Origin: Boesenbergia rotunda
Taxonomy: Eukaryota > Streptophyta > Magnoliopsida > Zingiberales > Zingiberaceae
Direction: 5' to 3'
NCBI GenBank assembly: GCA_024364735.1
Contig: JAGFNQ010000848.1
Location: 226,930 to 290,929 of the forward strand
Length of the DNA: 64,000 nt
The notes beneath the pieces were generated by a model. That model saw only the letters and a program-made list of their open reading frames with translations, did no database searches and was not told the origin of the DNA. Below, in pieces: positions 46,376 through 58,716 of this stretch. The number at the start of each line of letters is the position of its first letter. Position 1 is the first letter of the stretch. The position numbers and the translations under genes were made by a program.

Positions 46376-47880
46376 TGTTGGAGTTCGGATGGCTAGAGAG
46401 GGAGGGGGGTGAATATAGCCAAACACTTGGACTTAGAACTTTTCAAACTTCTACATCAATTCGTTAGTAGCACAGCGGAAGAAAACAATTGAAACTGAGA
46501 AGTGCAGAAATGCAGAGAACAAAAATAGCTAGAACAAACACACACGATCGCTAACAAGGAGGGTTTACAAGGTTCGGGGATAACTTGCCCCTACTCCTTG
46601 GTGTGCCCTTAAGGTGGGCGATCCCTTGATCGTCGGCAAATCAAGCCCCGGTGAACACCAGATAGAAAGCAACCTCCTTCTCGGTGGAGTAACCTCTCCA
46701 CAGCGTTTCAATCAATGATATGGTTTTAAGCATAATGAAACACAAGAAAGATCTTACATAGCACTTAGCAAAGACAAGAACACAGCAAGCTTCCTCCTGA
46801 GCTCCACCCAGCGACGATCTCACGTAAGAATCCTTTCCCTGTGTCTTCTCACTGTTGGACTCGAAGCCTCTTGTTCCTTCCTCCTATTGCTCAAGCAAGG
46901 GATGATTGCTTTAGGATTGCAGTAGCTTGCTCAAGATGATAGAACTCAAGAACACGCAAGCAAGTTGTGGAGAACATAAAGGCGCAGCAAGAACTCAAGC
47001 AGCAGAACTCTCCTCAGCCAACTCTTCTCCGCTCCTTTTGTTCCTCCACTGAGTATCAGGTGACACCATCTCCCTGCAGCCTCCAGCTGCTCACCTACAA
47101 CCACCAGCTACCACTGAGCTCCTCTGGACTCCCTGAGCCTCCCTCAGACCAGCCCCAGCCAGCAGCTCCTGCCAGCGCCAGTGCCCGTTGCAACCTGAGA
47201 TGGAAAAACAGACAAACCTGCTCCAAGAAAAGGTCTCCATTGACTCTCCTTGAGTGTTTGAATCCTTCCCTGTCACCTGCAGCTTAATCAGAGTATTAGG
47301 ACAGCATATCAAGCAGCAAATCATGTATCAGATGTTAAGTGCAGAGAATCGGATACGGTCAGACGCAATCAGAGCGTCTGACAGTGCAATTTGAATTAAA
47401 GTGATCGGTCACCGGACCGATCCAGGGCTTGTGGGTCGGTCGCCAGACCGATCCACCGCTTAGATAGGACTCCTAGCTCTCGCGGCAACACAAGCCTGAT
47501 CAGTCACCAGACCGATCAGGTGGCTCCCTGTCCGATCAGGCCAGAGCCTGATCGGTCCACGTCTGAGTGAACAGTAACTACGGAAATCAAATCCTAAGTC
47601 GTGGATCGATCACCAGACCGTTCAGGAGCTGATTAGTAGGGGAACTCAACTCACTGTTTTCTCCCTGATCGGTCACCAGACCGATCAGGAGCAAGGCAGT
47701 GAGTGAATTGCCTGCTTCCTGATCGGTCATCGGACCGATCAGGAGCCAAGCAGTGGAGCAACGACCTGCTCCCTGATCGGTCACCAGACCGATCAGGAGC
47801 CACACAGTAGGTTCCCAACCTCACTGTGTGCTCCCTGATCGGTCACTAGACCGATCAGTCATTGCAAGATCGGTCACCAG
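46376..47880 (-). repeat. S3 3' LTR, left part
   Basis: Minus strand end ...CATCCGAACTCCAACA at 46376. Contains the palindrome array 47400..47880. TSD of TkB (ACCAG) at 47876. Confidence 0.8.
47400..47880. repeat. Palindromic GATCGGTC / GACCGATC array in S3 LTR
   Basis: About ten units whose core is CTGATCGGTC, a 4-base loop ACCA, then GACCGATCAG: up to an 11-bp perfect stem. Units alternate with AGCAAGGCAGTGAG-like spacers. The array resumes after TkB (57506..57570). Confidence 0.85.
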
Positions 47881-50800
47881 TGTAACGACCCGAAAAATTT
47901 TCTCAATATTTTCCTTAAAATATTGATCATGTCTAGATAATTTTCCGAGGAACCTAGAGATATTAGTAAGAACCTTAGCCTAGAAATCCATGATTTTCTC
48001 ATTTAAATTGAGAAACTAAGTACTAATGGGCCTTATATGGGCTTTCTAGTACCATGATTATTGGTAGATTTTAGGCAAAAATTTAATATAAATATAAATG
48101 GATTTTAATTAGGAATATTAGTATGATTATGGGTGAGTTTTAGCATGATTTTTCCTATTTAAATTTAGAAGTTAAGTACTAATGGGCCTTATATGGGCTC
48201 TAAAAATGGGTTTTAATTAGGTAGAATTTAATATAAATATAAAAGAATTTTAATTAGGAATTTTAGCATGATTATGGGTGAGTTTTAGGGAATTTTTGAA
48301 AATAGGAAAAATGAAATAAAAAGAAAATAAAAAAAAAGTGCATGCACCAAGGATTGAACCTTGGACCTAGTCTACAACCATGCATGCACTAACCAATTCA
48401 CCTAGCAAGGTAGTGCTGGTAGAGAATGAAGTGGATTTTGGTTAAGGCTTAGGGGAAATGAAGAGTCAACAAGGGAAGAGACACTATGACTCTTCACTTG
48501 CCCACTTCATGGTGAATAAAGGAGAGGAGTAGTAACTTACCAATTAAGATTTCTCTTCTCCTCATCCACCAAGCCTTCTCTCCTTCTTCCTCCCTCTCCT
48601 AGCCGAAACCCACAAGCCCCACTTTCCTTTGGAAAAGTTTCACAAGAAGGCCTCTCCTTCAAGATCCAAGGTTCTTGTTCAAGGTTACAAAGGCTAGAGG
48701 TGGCTAAAAAGCAACAAGGTCTTCATCCTTCTCCTAAATCTAAGGTCTAAAACCAAGATAATCTAAGGTAAGACTCTCTCACCTATGGTATAATAGTTCT
48801 CCTTGTTATTTATCATCATATGAAGCTTGATGTGGGTTTGATGTTGAGAAAACCATGACTTGGACCTCTATAACTTTCGGCCACCATGGTTTTTGGGTCC
48901 AAGATGATGTTAAAAATCTTACTCATGCTTTCTAATATTTTCCCATGATGAATATAGGTTAAAATATGTTTTGGAGAATTTTTGGAGTACCCTAGCATCC
49001 TAAAGGTTTCGGCCAACACCATGAACTCATGGTTGGGGTTGGATCTAAACCTTCAAGTATGTATCTTGTGTACCTTCATGATACAAGGGAGGTTGAGGGT
49101 GATTTATGTGAATTTTCACAAGGCTTTGTAACCCTAAAGGTTTCGGCCAAGAAGGGTCCTAGGGCAAGGAGTTAGGGTTTATTGCAAGTATGGGTTCCAA
49201 TGGATCCTATGGTATGGTATGGATGATGTTAGATGTTAATTGGAACTTGTATGAATTTTCCATGGACCCATGGCCCTTGCATGTTTCGGCCAACCCTAGG
49301 AAGAAGGGCTAGGAGTTAGGGTTAACCCTAAAACATGAGCCCTAATAGCTTCCTATGACTTTATAAGTAATGTATGGTCTTTTACTTACCTTATGCTACC
49401 TTACATGTCATTTGAATGGTGGAACCCTTTCCTTACAAGTTTCGGCCAAGCCATGTAAATGGGGTTTAGGTGGATTTAGGATTTCAAGAATGATGATTTA
49501 TGGCTTATTATGATGTAAATATATAGGTTCAAGCATGTGGTAGAAATTATGTTACCTTTAACCCTAACCTTAGGTATTATATGTCGTGTTAGATATGTTT
49601 ATGTTGATGCCATGCTTAGTAGGGTTATTTATGAATGTCATATGTTATGTTAGATCCCATGCATGCTTGTGATAGATATTATACGTATGTATGAAATGCA
49701 ATGCTTATCTTATGTATCATGATCATGCAAGTTCTATGAATTAGGATGATGGTCTAAGTAAATATGTCAAGCTCTATGAATATAATGCAATGCTTATCTT
49801 ATGTATCATGATCATGCAAGTTCTATGAATTAGGATGATGGTCTAAGTAAATATGTCAAGCTCTATGAATATAATGCAATGCTTATCTTATGTATCATGA
49901 TCATGCAAATTCTATGAATTAGGATGATGGTTTATGTAAACATGTCATGTTCTATGAGTATAATGCAATGCTTACCCTATGTATCATGATTCTGTAAGCA
50001 CTATGAACAAGAATGATGTTTTATGTAAGTATGTCATGTTTTATGAATGAAGATAATGCTTATGTCTTTAAGGCATAATGAAGGTAATGCTATGAATGTC
50101 CTATGAATGATGAAGCATGTGAAGTTATTTTACTTAATGAATGGGGTTGTACCGGACCGAAGTATGGGTCCAAGGGATGGGCACCTTAAGAACGCCCCGG
50201 TTTTGGACTACCGACTATGCTGTCCACGGTTCTGGGACTACCGAAGCTGTCCAACAGGGATGGGCACCTTAAGAACGCCCCGGTTCTGGACTACCGACTA
50301 TGCTATCCACGGTTTTTGGAACTACCGAATATGTTGTTCCTACCCTAGTAGGTCGGGGCTCGCTACCTCGTATTTACTTAGGGATGCGCGCTTATGATGT
50401 ATGTATGTGGTACAAGCCGGGGACCCCCAATAATGTTATGATTATGTTTAAGTATTTAAAAGTATGATTTTAAAAGTAAGCATCCTTATGTATATGCATT
50501 CGACTCATGCATTCATTCATGTTATGCATCATGCCATGATAGAATATGTTTTATGCCCATGTCTTATGTTAAGAATGATGCATGATAGTAAATGTTTTAT
50601 GCTTAAGTTTATGTTAAGAATATGCCTATGGTTTAGGTTATGTATCATGTCATGTTCAGTAGGTTTTATGTTTATATGTATGCCATGTAGCATGCCATGT
50701 TAAGGATGTTTTATGTCGTATGCTTATGATTCATCCTAAGTACCAAGTTATGTTAATGTTTTGTGTGCTTATGTTTAAGCGACGAATGGTTTTAGTGAGT

Positions 50801-51206
50801 AGGAAAGACTCTTACTAAGCCGATGTACTTATAGTCTTATTTCCTTATACCGCAGATCAAGCAAGAGGACTATAAGGGAAGCAGCAGGAGAGACAAGAGT
50901 ATGTGTGTGGTAGTGACTTGGCCAAGGAATGTTATATTTACAAGTCTTATGCAAAACTTCTGGTAGTGTTGTCAAAGAAAACAATTTACCTTTGCTACTT
51001 ATGTGTCTTACGGATGACTATGTGACTCTATGATGTGATGATATCTATGAAGTTAGTATGCTAAGTTCCTTTGTCACTATGTTAGAAAGAAGAGTTGGGT
51101 GCATATATGTGTAAGATTTAAGTATTCCGCTGCCTTACGATGTTCACATGCTCCTAAGTATGTTAGCGTAACGCCGCTTCATGAAAAAAAAAAAGCGGGC
51201 GTTACA
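47881..51206 (+). repeat. TkB 5' LTR
   Basis: 3326 bp. Four tandem 89-bp units at 49698..50053, and two copies of a segment with GGGATGGGCACCTTAAGAAC near 50172 and 50256. No gene inside; it contains several TTTCGGCCAA phrases. Confidence 0.88.
49698..50053 (+). repeat. 89-bp tandem repeat in TkB LTR, 4 units (3 in the 3' LTR)
   Basis: Units start at 49698, 49787, 49876 and 49965 (GCAATGCTTATCTTATGTATC...). In the 3' LTR they start at 56089, 56178 and 56267. Confidence 0.9.
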
Positions 51207-51209
51207 GGT

Positions 51210-51221
51210 TGGTATCAGAGC
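51210..51221 (+). other. TkB primer binding site
   Basis: TGGTATCAGAGC three bases after the LTR end; initiator tRNA-Met type. Confidence 0.88.
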
Positions 51222-51506
51222 AGTTACCATCTCACTACACACACATCAAGTCCTCTTCCTGCCGCTTCCAAGTAAGTACCTCTATGCATACCTTATGTTC
51301 TCTAATGATTCTAGAAGTTGCCAGTATAGGTGATACCTATGATTCTAGAATATGCAAGTATGAATGATGTTTTATGATGAAAAGTACTTTAGGATATGTA
51401 ACTATGAACGATATTTTTTTTCTGAATCAAATAATTTAGAATTTAATATGGGGGTAGGAATAACAATAACTCATATTATCCACATTTGTTTTTGGTGAAG
51501 AAAAAC

Positions 51507-54500
51507 ATGGCCAGAAGACAGAGTAACCGACTTAACGAGACAGCCCCATCGCCTGACCTGATGCAATTAGTGACCCAGCTTCAGCGTCAAGTTACTGAGC
51601 AGCAGCAAACCATTAATACCTTGGTGAATCAGTAAGAAAACTCCACTACTCCCCCAGTGAATCAGACTGCTATACCCGTAGCACCCGCAGTTACGCAGAC
51701 CCCGCTGACAAGTCCAACCACTGTAGCACGACAAGAGGCTTACCTGATCCAGTGGTTGAGGCTGAAACCGGAAAATTTCTCGGGTACTGGCGAACCATGG
51801 GACGCCCAAGCGTGGTTCAAGACAGTGGAGAGTACACTGGAGCTGCTAGATTGGCCGGAGCATGAGAAGATCAAGTGCGCATCATTCTGCCTTTCTGGGG
51901 ATGCCAGAATATGGTGGGAAAGGGTCAAGGCTAAAAGACAGGTGAACCAGATGACGTGGTCAGATTTCGAGTCGGAATTCTTTGAAGAATTCTTCAATCT
52001 ACGTGTCACAAACAAACATTACGATGAGTTCACGGAATTCCGACAGGGCGACCTCTCGGTTAATGAAGCCGTGAAAAAATTCAATCGACTGGCTCGTCTA
52101 TGCCCCGAGCTGGTCCGCACCGAAAAAGAAAGGGTTCGACTTATGCTGAAGATCTTGCGGCCGGAAATAGCTCTGAATGTGGCCGGCGGAGTTAACAGAC
52201 CGCAGACCACCGAGGAGCTATTTAGTAGCGCCCTACTCACTGAGCACTATCTAAACAATATCAATCAGCAAAGGAAGGCACTAAATAAAAGTAAGGATCA
52301 AGTTCAGTCGGGGATTCTCGATTCTTTCTTTCATTACCCTTGATATTTTCCTTTCATCCTCGCTCAGGAGGGCAAAAACCCCAGAATGCCAATACTAACT
52401 GGAAGGGAGACCAAGGTGGTAAACGGAAGCCATGGAACAATCCCCAAGGGGGCCCAGCAAATAAACAGGCCAAGCCCTCCCTGTGCGCGACATGTGGAAA
52501 AGGGCACTCCGGAGAATGCCGTAAAGGTACGAACCGGTGTTTCACCTGTGGAGTGGAAGGGCATATGGCGGCTTATTGTCCTACCAAGAACCAGGCCCTT
52601 CCCCAGCAATTCGTCCAGTACCAAGGAGCTCTAGCGAAACTACACTATATGCAAGCTGAGCCGGAAGGTACCCCGATGCTGGAGGCCCCACCAACTATGA
52701 CAAATGATAGGGTTTTCTCAGTTACCAAGGAGGACGCTGCGGGAGCTTCTACCGTTGTCACAGGTCAGATACTTATTTTCAGTCAGTACGCTACTGCATT
52801 ATTTGATACTGGGGCAACGCACTCGTTCATTTCTGTGCCCTATATCTAGAAGATAGATATGATTCCGCAAGTGTTAGATTGCAAGTTCTTAACGGCTCTG
52901 CCTTCGGGAGAAATAATGACGTCCACCCATGTACTGCGTGTGGTGCCTGTCGGAATCGCAGGAAGGGAACTCTACTACGATCTGATAGTACTCGACATGC
53001 AAGATTATGATGTTATAATGGGAATGGATTTTCTGGGCAAATACAGTGCTTCTATCGAGTGCCGTAGGCGAAAGGTGGTCTTTCGACCCGAGGCAGCTTC
53101 TAAGTTTGAATTCATCGGAGAGCCAAGAACAAGAACCAGGAAATTCTTATCAACTCTCCAAGCACAGAAGATGTTAGACAAAGGATATACTGGGTTTCTA
53201 GCATATGTGGTTGACGCCAGTCAAATGAAGAATCAGAAGCTGGAAGATGTCAGGGTTGTTTGCGATTACCCAGAGGTATTTCCAGATGAATTACCAGGAT
53301 TAGCTCCGGATAGAGAAGTGGAATTCGAGATCGAATTGGTACCTGGTACCAACCCGATCTCCAAGGCCCCCTACCGTATGACACCGGTTGAACTAAAGGA
53401 GCTACAAGAACAGTTACAGGAGTTGCTTGACAAGGGATTTATTCACCCTAGTCATTCCCCTTGGGGAGCTCTGGTACTGTTCGTAAAGAAGAAAGACGGA
53501 TCTATGCGAATATGTATAGATTATCGAGCACTGAACAACGTAATGATCAAGAATAGGCATCCACTTCCGAGGATAGATGACCTGTTTGACCAATTAAAGG
53601 GAGCCACGGTTTTCTCGAAAGTTGATTTGAGGTCAGGTTATCATCAAGTTAGGGTAAAACAGGAGGATATTCCGAAGACGGCTTTCCGAACAAGGTACGG
53701 GCATTTTGAATTTGTGGTTATGCCTTTCGGCATGACAAATGCTCCTGCCATGTTTATGGACCTTATGAATCGGGTATTCTCATCTTTTCTCGACAAATTT
53801 GTGATCGTCTTCATCGACGATATCCTCATTTATTCGAGGACCCGGGAAGAGCATGCCGAGCACCTGAAGATGGTATTACAGATTCTTCGGGAAAAGCAGT
53901 TGTATGCGAAATTTTCCAAATGTGAGTTCTGGCTAGATCAGGTGGGCTTTTTGGGCCATATTATTTCCAAGGACGGAGTTATGGTAGACCCAACCAAGAT
54001 TGAGGCTGTGAATAACTGGAGCCGGCCAAAGAACGCTAATGAAATCAGAAGTTTTCTCGGGATGGCAGGCTATTATCGGAAGTTTGTGGAGGACTTTGCA
54101 AGAATTGCAGCTCCTCTAACGGCTCTCACCCGGAAAGATAAAAAGTACGAGTGGACGGAGAACTACGAAAGGAGCTTCTTGGAACTAAAAAGGAGACTTA
54201 CCAGTGCTCCAATTCTCACCCTTCCGGAAGGTAATCAAAACTTTGATATGTACAGCGATGCCTCCAAGCTAGGACTTGGAGCCGTACTTATGTAGGGTGG
54301 TAAGGTCATTGCTTATGCCTCTAGGCAACTCAAGTAACATGAGCAGAACTACCCCACTCATGATCTGGAATTGGCTGCGGTGGTCTTCGCTCTTAAAATA
54401 TGGAGGCATTATCTGTATGGAGCACAGTGTAGGATCTATACAGACCACCAGAGTCTGCGATATTTCTTCACTCAGAAAGACTTGAATATGCGACAACGCC

Positions 54501-55702
54501 GATGGCTGGAGTTGGTGAAGGACTACGACTGCGAGATCTTCTACCATCCAGGGAAGGCAAACAAAGTGGCCGATGCACTCAGTCGGAAGTCAAGTGTCAC
54601 CTTGACATCCGTATCCATGTTACCCCGGCCACTCGAAAGAGAAATGGTTAATTTTAGAGTTGAGGTCATTTCCGGACGGCTTTCCACTATGACACTAGCA
54701 CCGATGCTGTTTGAGGACATATTGGAAAAACAAAATGGTGATTCGAGTCTTTAGAGAATCAAACAGGGGATCCTAGAAGGGAAGGGCGATGGATTCCGTA
54801 TCGCTGACGGAGGAGTACTATATCTTAGGGATCGTCTATGTATCCCTAATGATCTGGAACTGCGGAGGGAGATATTAGCGGAAGCTCATGAAACCCCTTA
54901 TTCGATGCATCCAGGATCCACCAAAATGTATCAAGACCTGAAGGAGAAATTCTTGTGGTCCGGCATAAAGAGGGATGTGGCTCAGCATGTGGGTACTTGC
55001 CTGACTTGTCAAAGAGTGAAAGCAGAACACCAGCGACCCGGCAGAGTTCTACAGCCACTTCCGATTCTGGAGTGGAAATGGGAAGATATCTCTATGGATT
55101 TCATTTCAGGACTTCCCAGGACTGCAAATGGATATGATGCGATATGGGTAATCGTGGACAGGTTGACAAAGTCTGCTCACTTCCTAGCAGTCAAGATGAC
55201 TTATTCGATTGAGCAACTAGCTCAATTATATGCTAGGGAAATAATTAGACTCCATGGAGTTCCCAAGACTATCACCTCTGATAGGGATGGTCGCTTTACC
55301 TCACGTTTTTGGGAGGGCGTTCAGAAGTCTCTTGGCACTAAACTGCGGTTCAGTACTGCTTTTCACCCTCAGACTGACAGGCAAACGGAACGAGTGAATC
55401 AAGTATTGGAGGATATGTTGAGAGCTTGTGCCCTGGATTTCAAAGGAAGTTGGTGCCGATATTTATGTTTAGCGGAATTTGCATATAACAATAGTTACCA
55501 AGCTACTATCGGAATGACACCCTATGAAGCTTTGTACGGGAGAAGATGTAGGTCACCAATTTGTTGGTACGAAAGTGGTGAAAAGAAGGAAATGGGGCTC
55601 AAGACGGATCTCATCGATGACACCACCCGAGCTATACAAAACATTCGACAACAGATTGGAGCTGCTCAGAGCCACAGACAGTACAAATTCAGGAGGATCT
55701 AG
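51507..55702 (+). pseudogene. TkB gag-pol, decayed and 3'-truncated
   Basis: ATG 51507 (MARRQSNRL...) starts gag; TAA at 51633 is in frame. Gag core to 52343 (DARIWWERVKAKRQ). A frameshift near 52341 leads to the zinc knuckle CFTCGVEGHMAAYC. Then protease (ALFDTGATHSF), stop at 52847, reverse transcriptase (KKDGSMRICIDYRALN; FIDDILIYS), RNase H (MYSDASKLGLGAVLM), stops at 54293 and 54335, GKANKVADALSRK, stop at 54752, integrase zinc site and core (MDFISGLPRTANGYDAIWVI; TSDRDGRFTSRFW; FHPQTDRQTERVNQ). It ends at 55702 in foreign LTR sequence; the integrase C-terminus and any chromodomain are missing. Chromovirus, Tekay/Del-like. Confidence 0.92.
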
Positions 55703-57505
55703 GAGTTAGGGTTAACCCTAAAACATGAGCCCTAATAGCTTCCTATGACTTTATAAGTAATGTATGGTCTTTTACTTACCTTATGCTACTTTACATGTCA
55801 TTTGAATGGTGGAACCCTTCCCTTACAAGTTTCGGCCAAGCCATGTAAATGGGGTTTAGGTGGATTTAGGGTTTCAAGAATGATGATTTATGGCTTATTA
55901 TGATGTAAATATATAGGTTCAAGCATGTGGTAGAAATTATGTTACCTTTAACCCTAACCTTAGATATTATATGTCGTGTTAGATATGTTTATGTTGATGC
56001 CATGCTTAGTAGGGTTATTTATGAATGTCATATGTTATGTTAGATCCCATGCATGCTTGTGATAGATATTATACGTATGTATGAAATGCAATGCTTATCT
56101 TATGTAACATGATCATGCAAGTTCTATGAATTAGGATGATGGTCTAAGTAAATATGTCAAGCTCTATGAATATAATGCAATGCTTTTCTTATGTATCATG
56201 ATCATGCAAGTTCTATGAATTAGGATGATGGTTTATGTAAACATGTCATGTTCTATGAGTATAATGCAATGCTTACCCTATGTATCATGATTATGTAAGC
56301 ACTATGAACAAGAATGATGTTTTATGTAAGTATGTCATGTTTTATGAATGAAGATAATGCTTATGTCTTTAAGGCATAATAAAGGTAATGCTATGAATGT
56401 CCTATGAATGATGAAGCATGTGAAGTTATTTTACTTTATGAATGGGCTTGTACCGGACCGAAGTATGGGTCCAAGGGATGGGCACCTTAAGAACGCCCCG
56501 GTTTTGGACTACCGACTATGCTGTCCACGGTTCTGGGACTACCGAAGCTGTCCAACAGGGATGGGCACCTTAAGAACGCCCCGGTTATGGACTACCGACT
56601 ATGTTGTCCACGATTTTTGGAACTACCGAATATGCTGTTCCTACCCTAGTAGGTCGGGGCTCGCTACCTCGTATTTACTTAGGGATGCGCGCTTATGATG
56701 TATGTATGTGATACAAGCCGGGGACTCCCAATGATGTTATGATTATGTTTAAGTATTTAAAAGTATGATTTTAAAAGTAAGCATCCTTATGTATATGCAT
56801 TCGACTCATGCATTCATTCATGTTATGCATCATGCCATGATAGAATATGTTTTACGCCCATGTCTTATGTTAAGAATGATGCATGATAGTAAATGTTTTA
56901 TGCTTAAGTTTATGTTAAGAATATGCCTATGGTTAAGGTTATGTATCATGCCATGTTTAGTAGGTTTTATGTTTATATGTATGCCATGTAGCATGCCATG
57001 TTAAGGATGTTTTATGTCGTATGCTTATGATTCATGCTAAGTACCAAGTTATGTTAATGTTTTGTGTGCTTATGTTTAAGCGACGAATGATTTTAGTGAG
57101 TAGGAAAGAGTCTTACTAAGCCGATGTGCTTATAGTCTTATTTCCTTATACCGCAGATCAAGCAAGAGGACAATAAGGGAAGAAGCAGGAGGGACAAGAG
57201 TATGTGTGTGGTAGTGACTTGGCCAAGGAAAGTTATATTTACAAGTTTTATGCAAAACTTCTGGTAGTGTTGTCAAAGAAAACAATTTACCTTTGCTACT
57301 TATGTGTCTTACGGATGACTATGTGACTCTATGATGCGATGATAAGTATGAAGTTAGTATGCTAAGTTCCTTTGTCACTATGTTAGAAAGAAGAGTTGGG
57401 TGCATGTACGTGTAAGATTTAAGTATTCAGCTGCCTTACGATGTTCACATGCCCCTAAGTATGTTAGCGTAACGCCGCTTCATGAAAAAAAAAATGGGCG
57501 TTACA
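55699..57505 (+). repeat. TkB 3' LTR, 5'-truncated
   Basis: Aligns with 49309..51206 but lacks one 89-bp unit. The deletion joint shares CTAGGAG with the lost side. Ends GGGCGTTACA then TSD ACCAG. Confidence 0.9.
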
Positions 57506-58100
57506 ACCAGACCGATCCACGAGGGAGCAGCGTGCCAATCTCCTTGATCGATCACCAGACCGATCCAGGGACTCAATCCTAGCCCTCCAAGCTAGGGTTT
57601 CATCCACCTTAGCCCTCCAAGCTAAGGATTTTTCACCTAACTCTCCAAGTTGAAAATTTTCACCTAACCCTCCAAGTTAGGACTTTTCACCTAGCCCTCC
57701 AAGCTAGGACTTTTCGCCCAATCCTTCCGAATTAGGACTTTTCCAGACCTATCCCTCCAAGCTAGGACCTGACCCTCCAAGCCAGGACTTTTTGACCTAA
57801 CTCTCTAAGATGGGAATTTTTACCTAACCCTCCAAGTTAGGACTTTTCACCTAGCCCTCCAAGCTAGGACTTTTCACCCACCTCTTCCGAATTAGGACTT
57901 TTCATCACCTAGCCCTCCAAGCTAGGATTTTCCACACCTAACCCTCCAGGTTAGGATTTACCAACACCTAGCCCTCCAAGCTAGGATTTTCCATATCATG
58001 CCTAATCACCGATTAGGACTTAACCATAATCATAATCATCCACCTAAACTAAAATCGGTGTCAATACCAAAATAACAATCAGGGTCAGACTGCATCAACA
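57506..58100 (-). repeat. S3 3' LTR, right part with hairpin array
   Basis: From 57590 to 58010 about a dozen inverted repeats occur. On the sense (minus) strand they read like CCTAGCTTGGAGGGCTAGG and CCTAACTTGGAGGGTTAGG. Stem changes are matched on both sides while the loop TTGGAGG is kept. The LTR ends (minus start) TGTTGATGCAGTC at 58100. Confidence 0.8.
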
Positions 58101-58716
58101 ATCTCCCCCTTTTTGTTGTTTGACAACCCGATTTTAAGTTTAGAGATTTTTCAATCAATTTCCTCAAATTTAGAATCATAGGGGAATCAAGATCCTCCCC
58201 CTACAACATGATCATCCTAAACTTAACCAACCAACACTCTCCCCCTTTGTCAAACACCGAAAATGGGTCTAGAAGGGCTGTTAAGTTTAAACCACACTCC
58301 CCCTCAACCCTAGGGGTATTCCCAAATAACAATAGATTCGATTTGATCGTAAAAACATATGAATACATATGACAAAAATAGGTTATGGCAAAACAAGCAT
58401 ATGTATCATATGAGCATGACAACATAAGCATAATCATGGCAATGTAACCAACATGCAGATAGTACTCATGTAAACAGCATAGCATCAACAATAAACATAC
58501 TAAAGTAGGATAAACATATAAGGCAAAGTCAGAAAAGTCAAGGCATGAAACATCCAGACAAATAACAAGATGCAAGACAGATGCATCAAAGTCAAAACCC
58601 GTGTGGCACAAGGCCATAACAGGCAAGTCATAGGGCATACGGCCTGAAAGTCACACGAACCAACCAGTCAAATACACAGATCACAAGGAGAGGCAAGGGA
58701 CATCCAAGCTCAATTG

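Larger units (their letters stand above)
47881..57505 (+). mobile_element. TkB: Tekay/Del-like gypsy element with truncated 3' end
   Basis: TSD ACCAG at 47876..47880 and 57506..57510. The 5' LTR is 47881..51206 (3326 bp, TGTAACGACCCG...GGGCGTTACA), with a primer site at 51210. Gag-pol runs from 51507 to 55702. There the sequence jumps into the middle of the 3' LTR (55699..57505 equals about 49309..51206), so the integrase end, polypurine tract and first 1.4 kb of the LTR are deleted. The intact TSD shows the deletion came after insertion. Confidence 0.9.
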
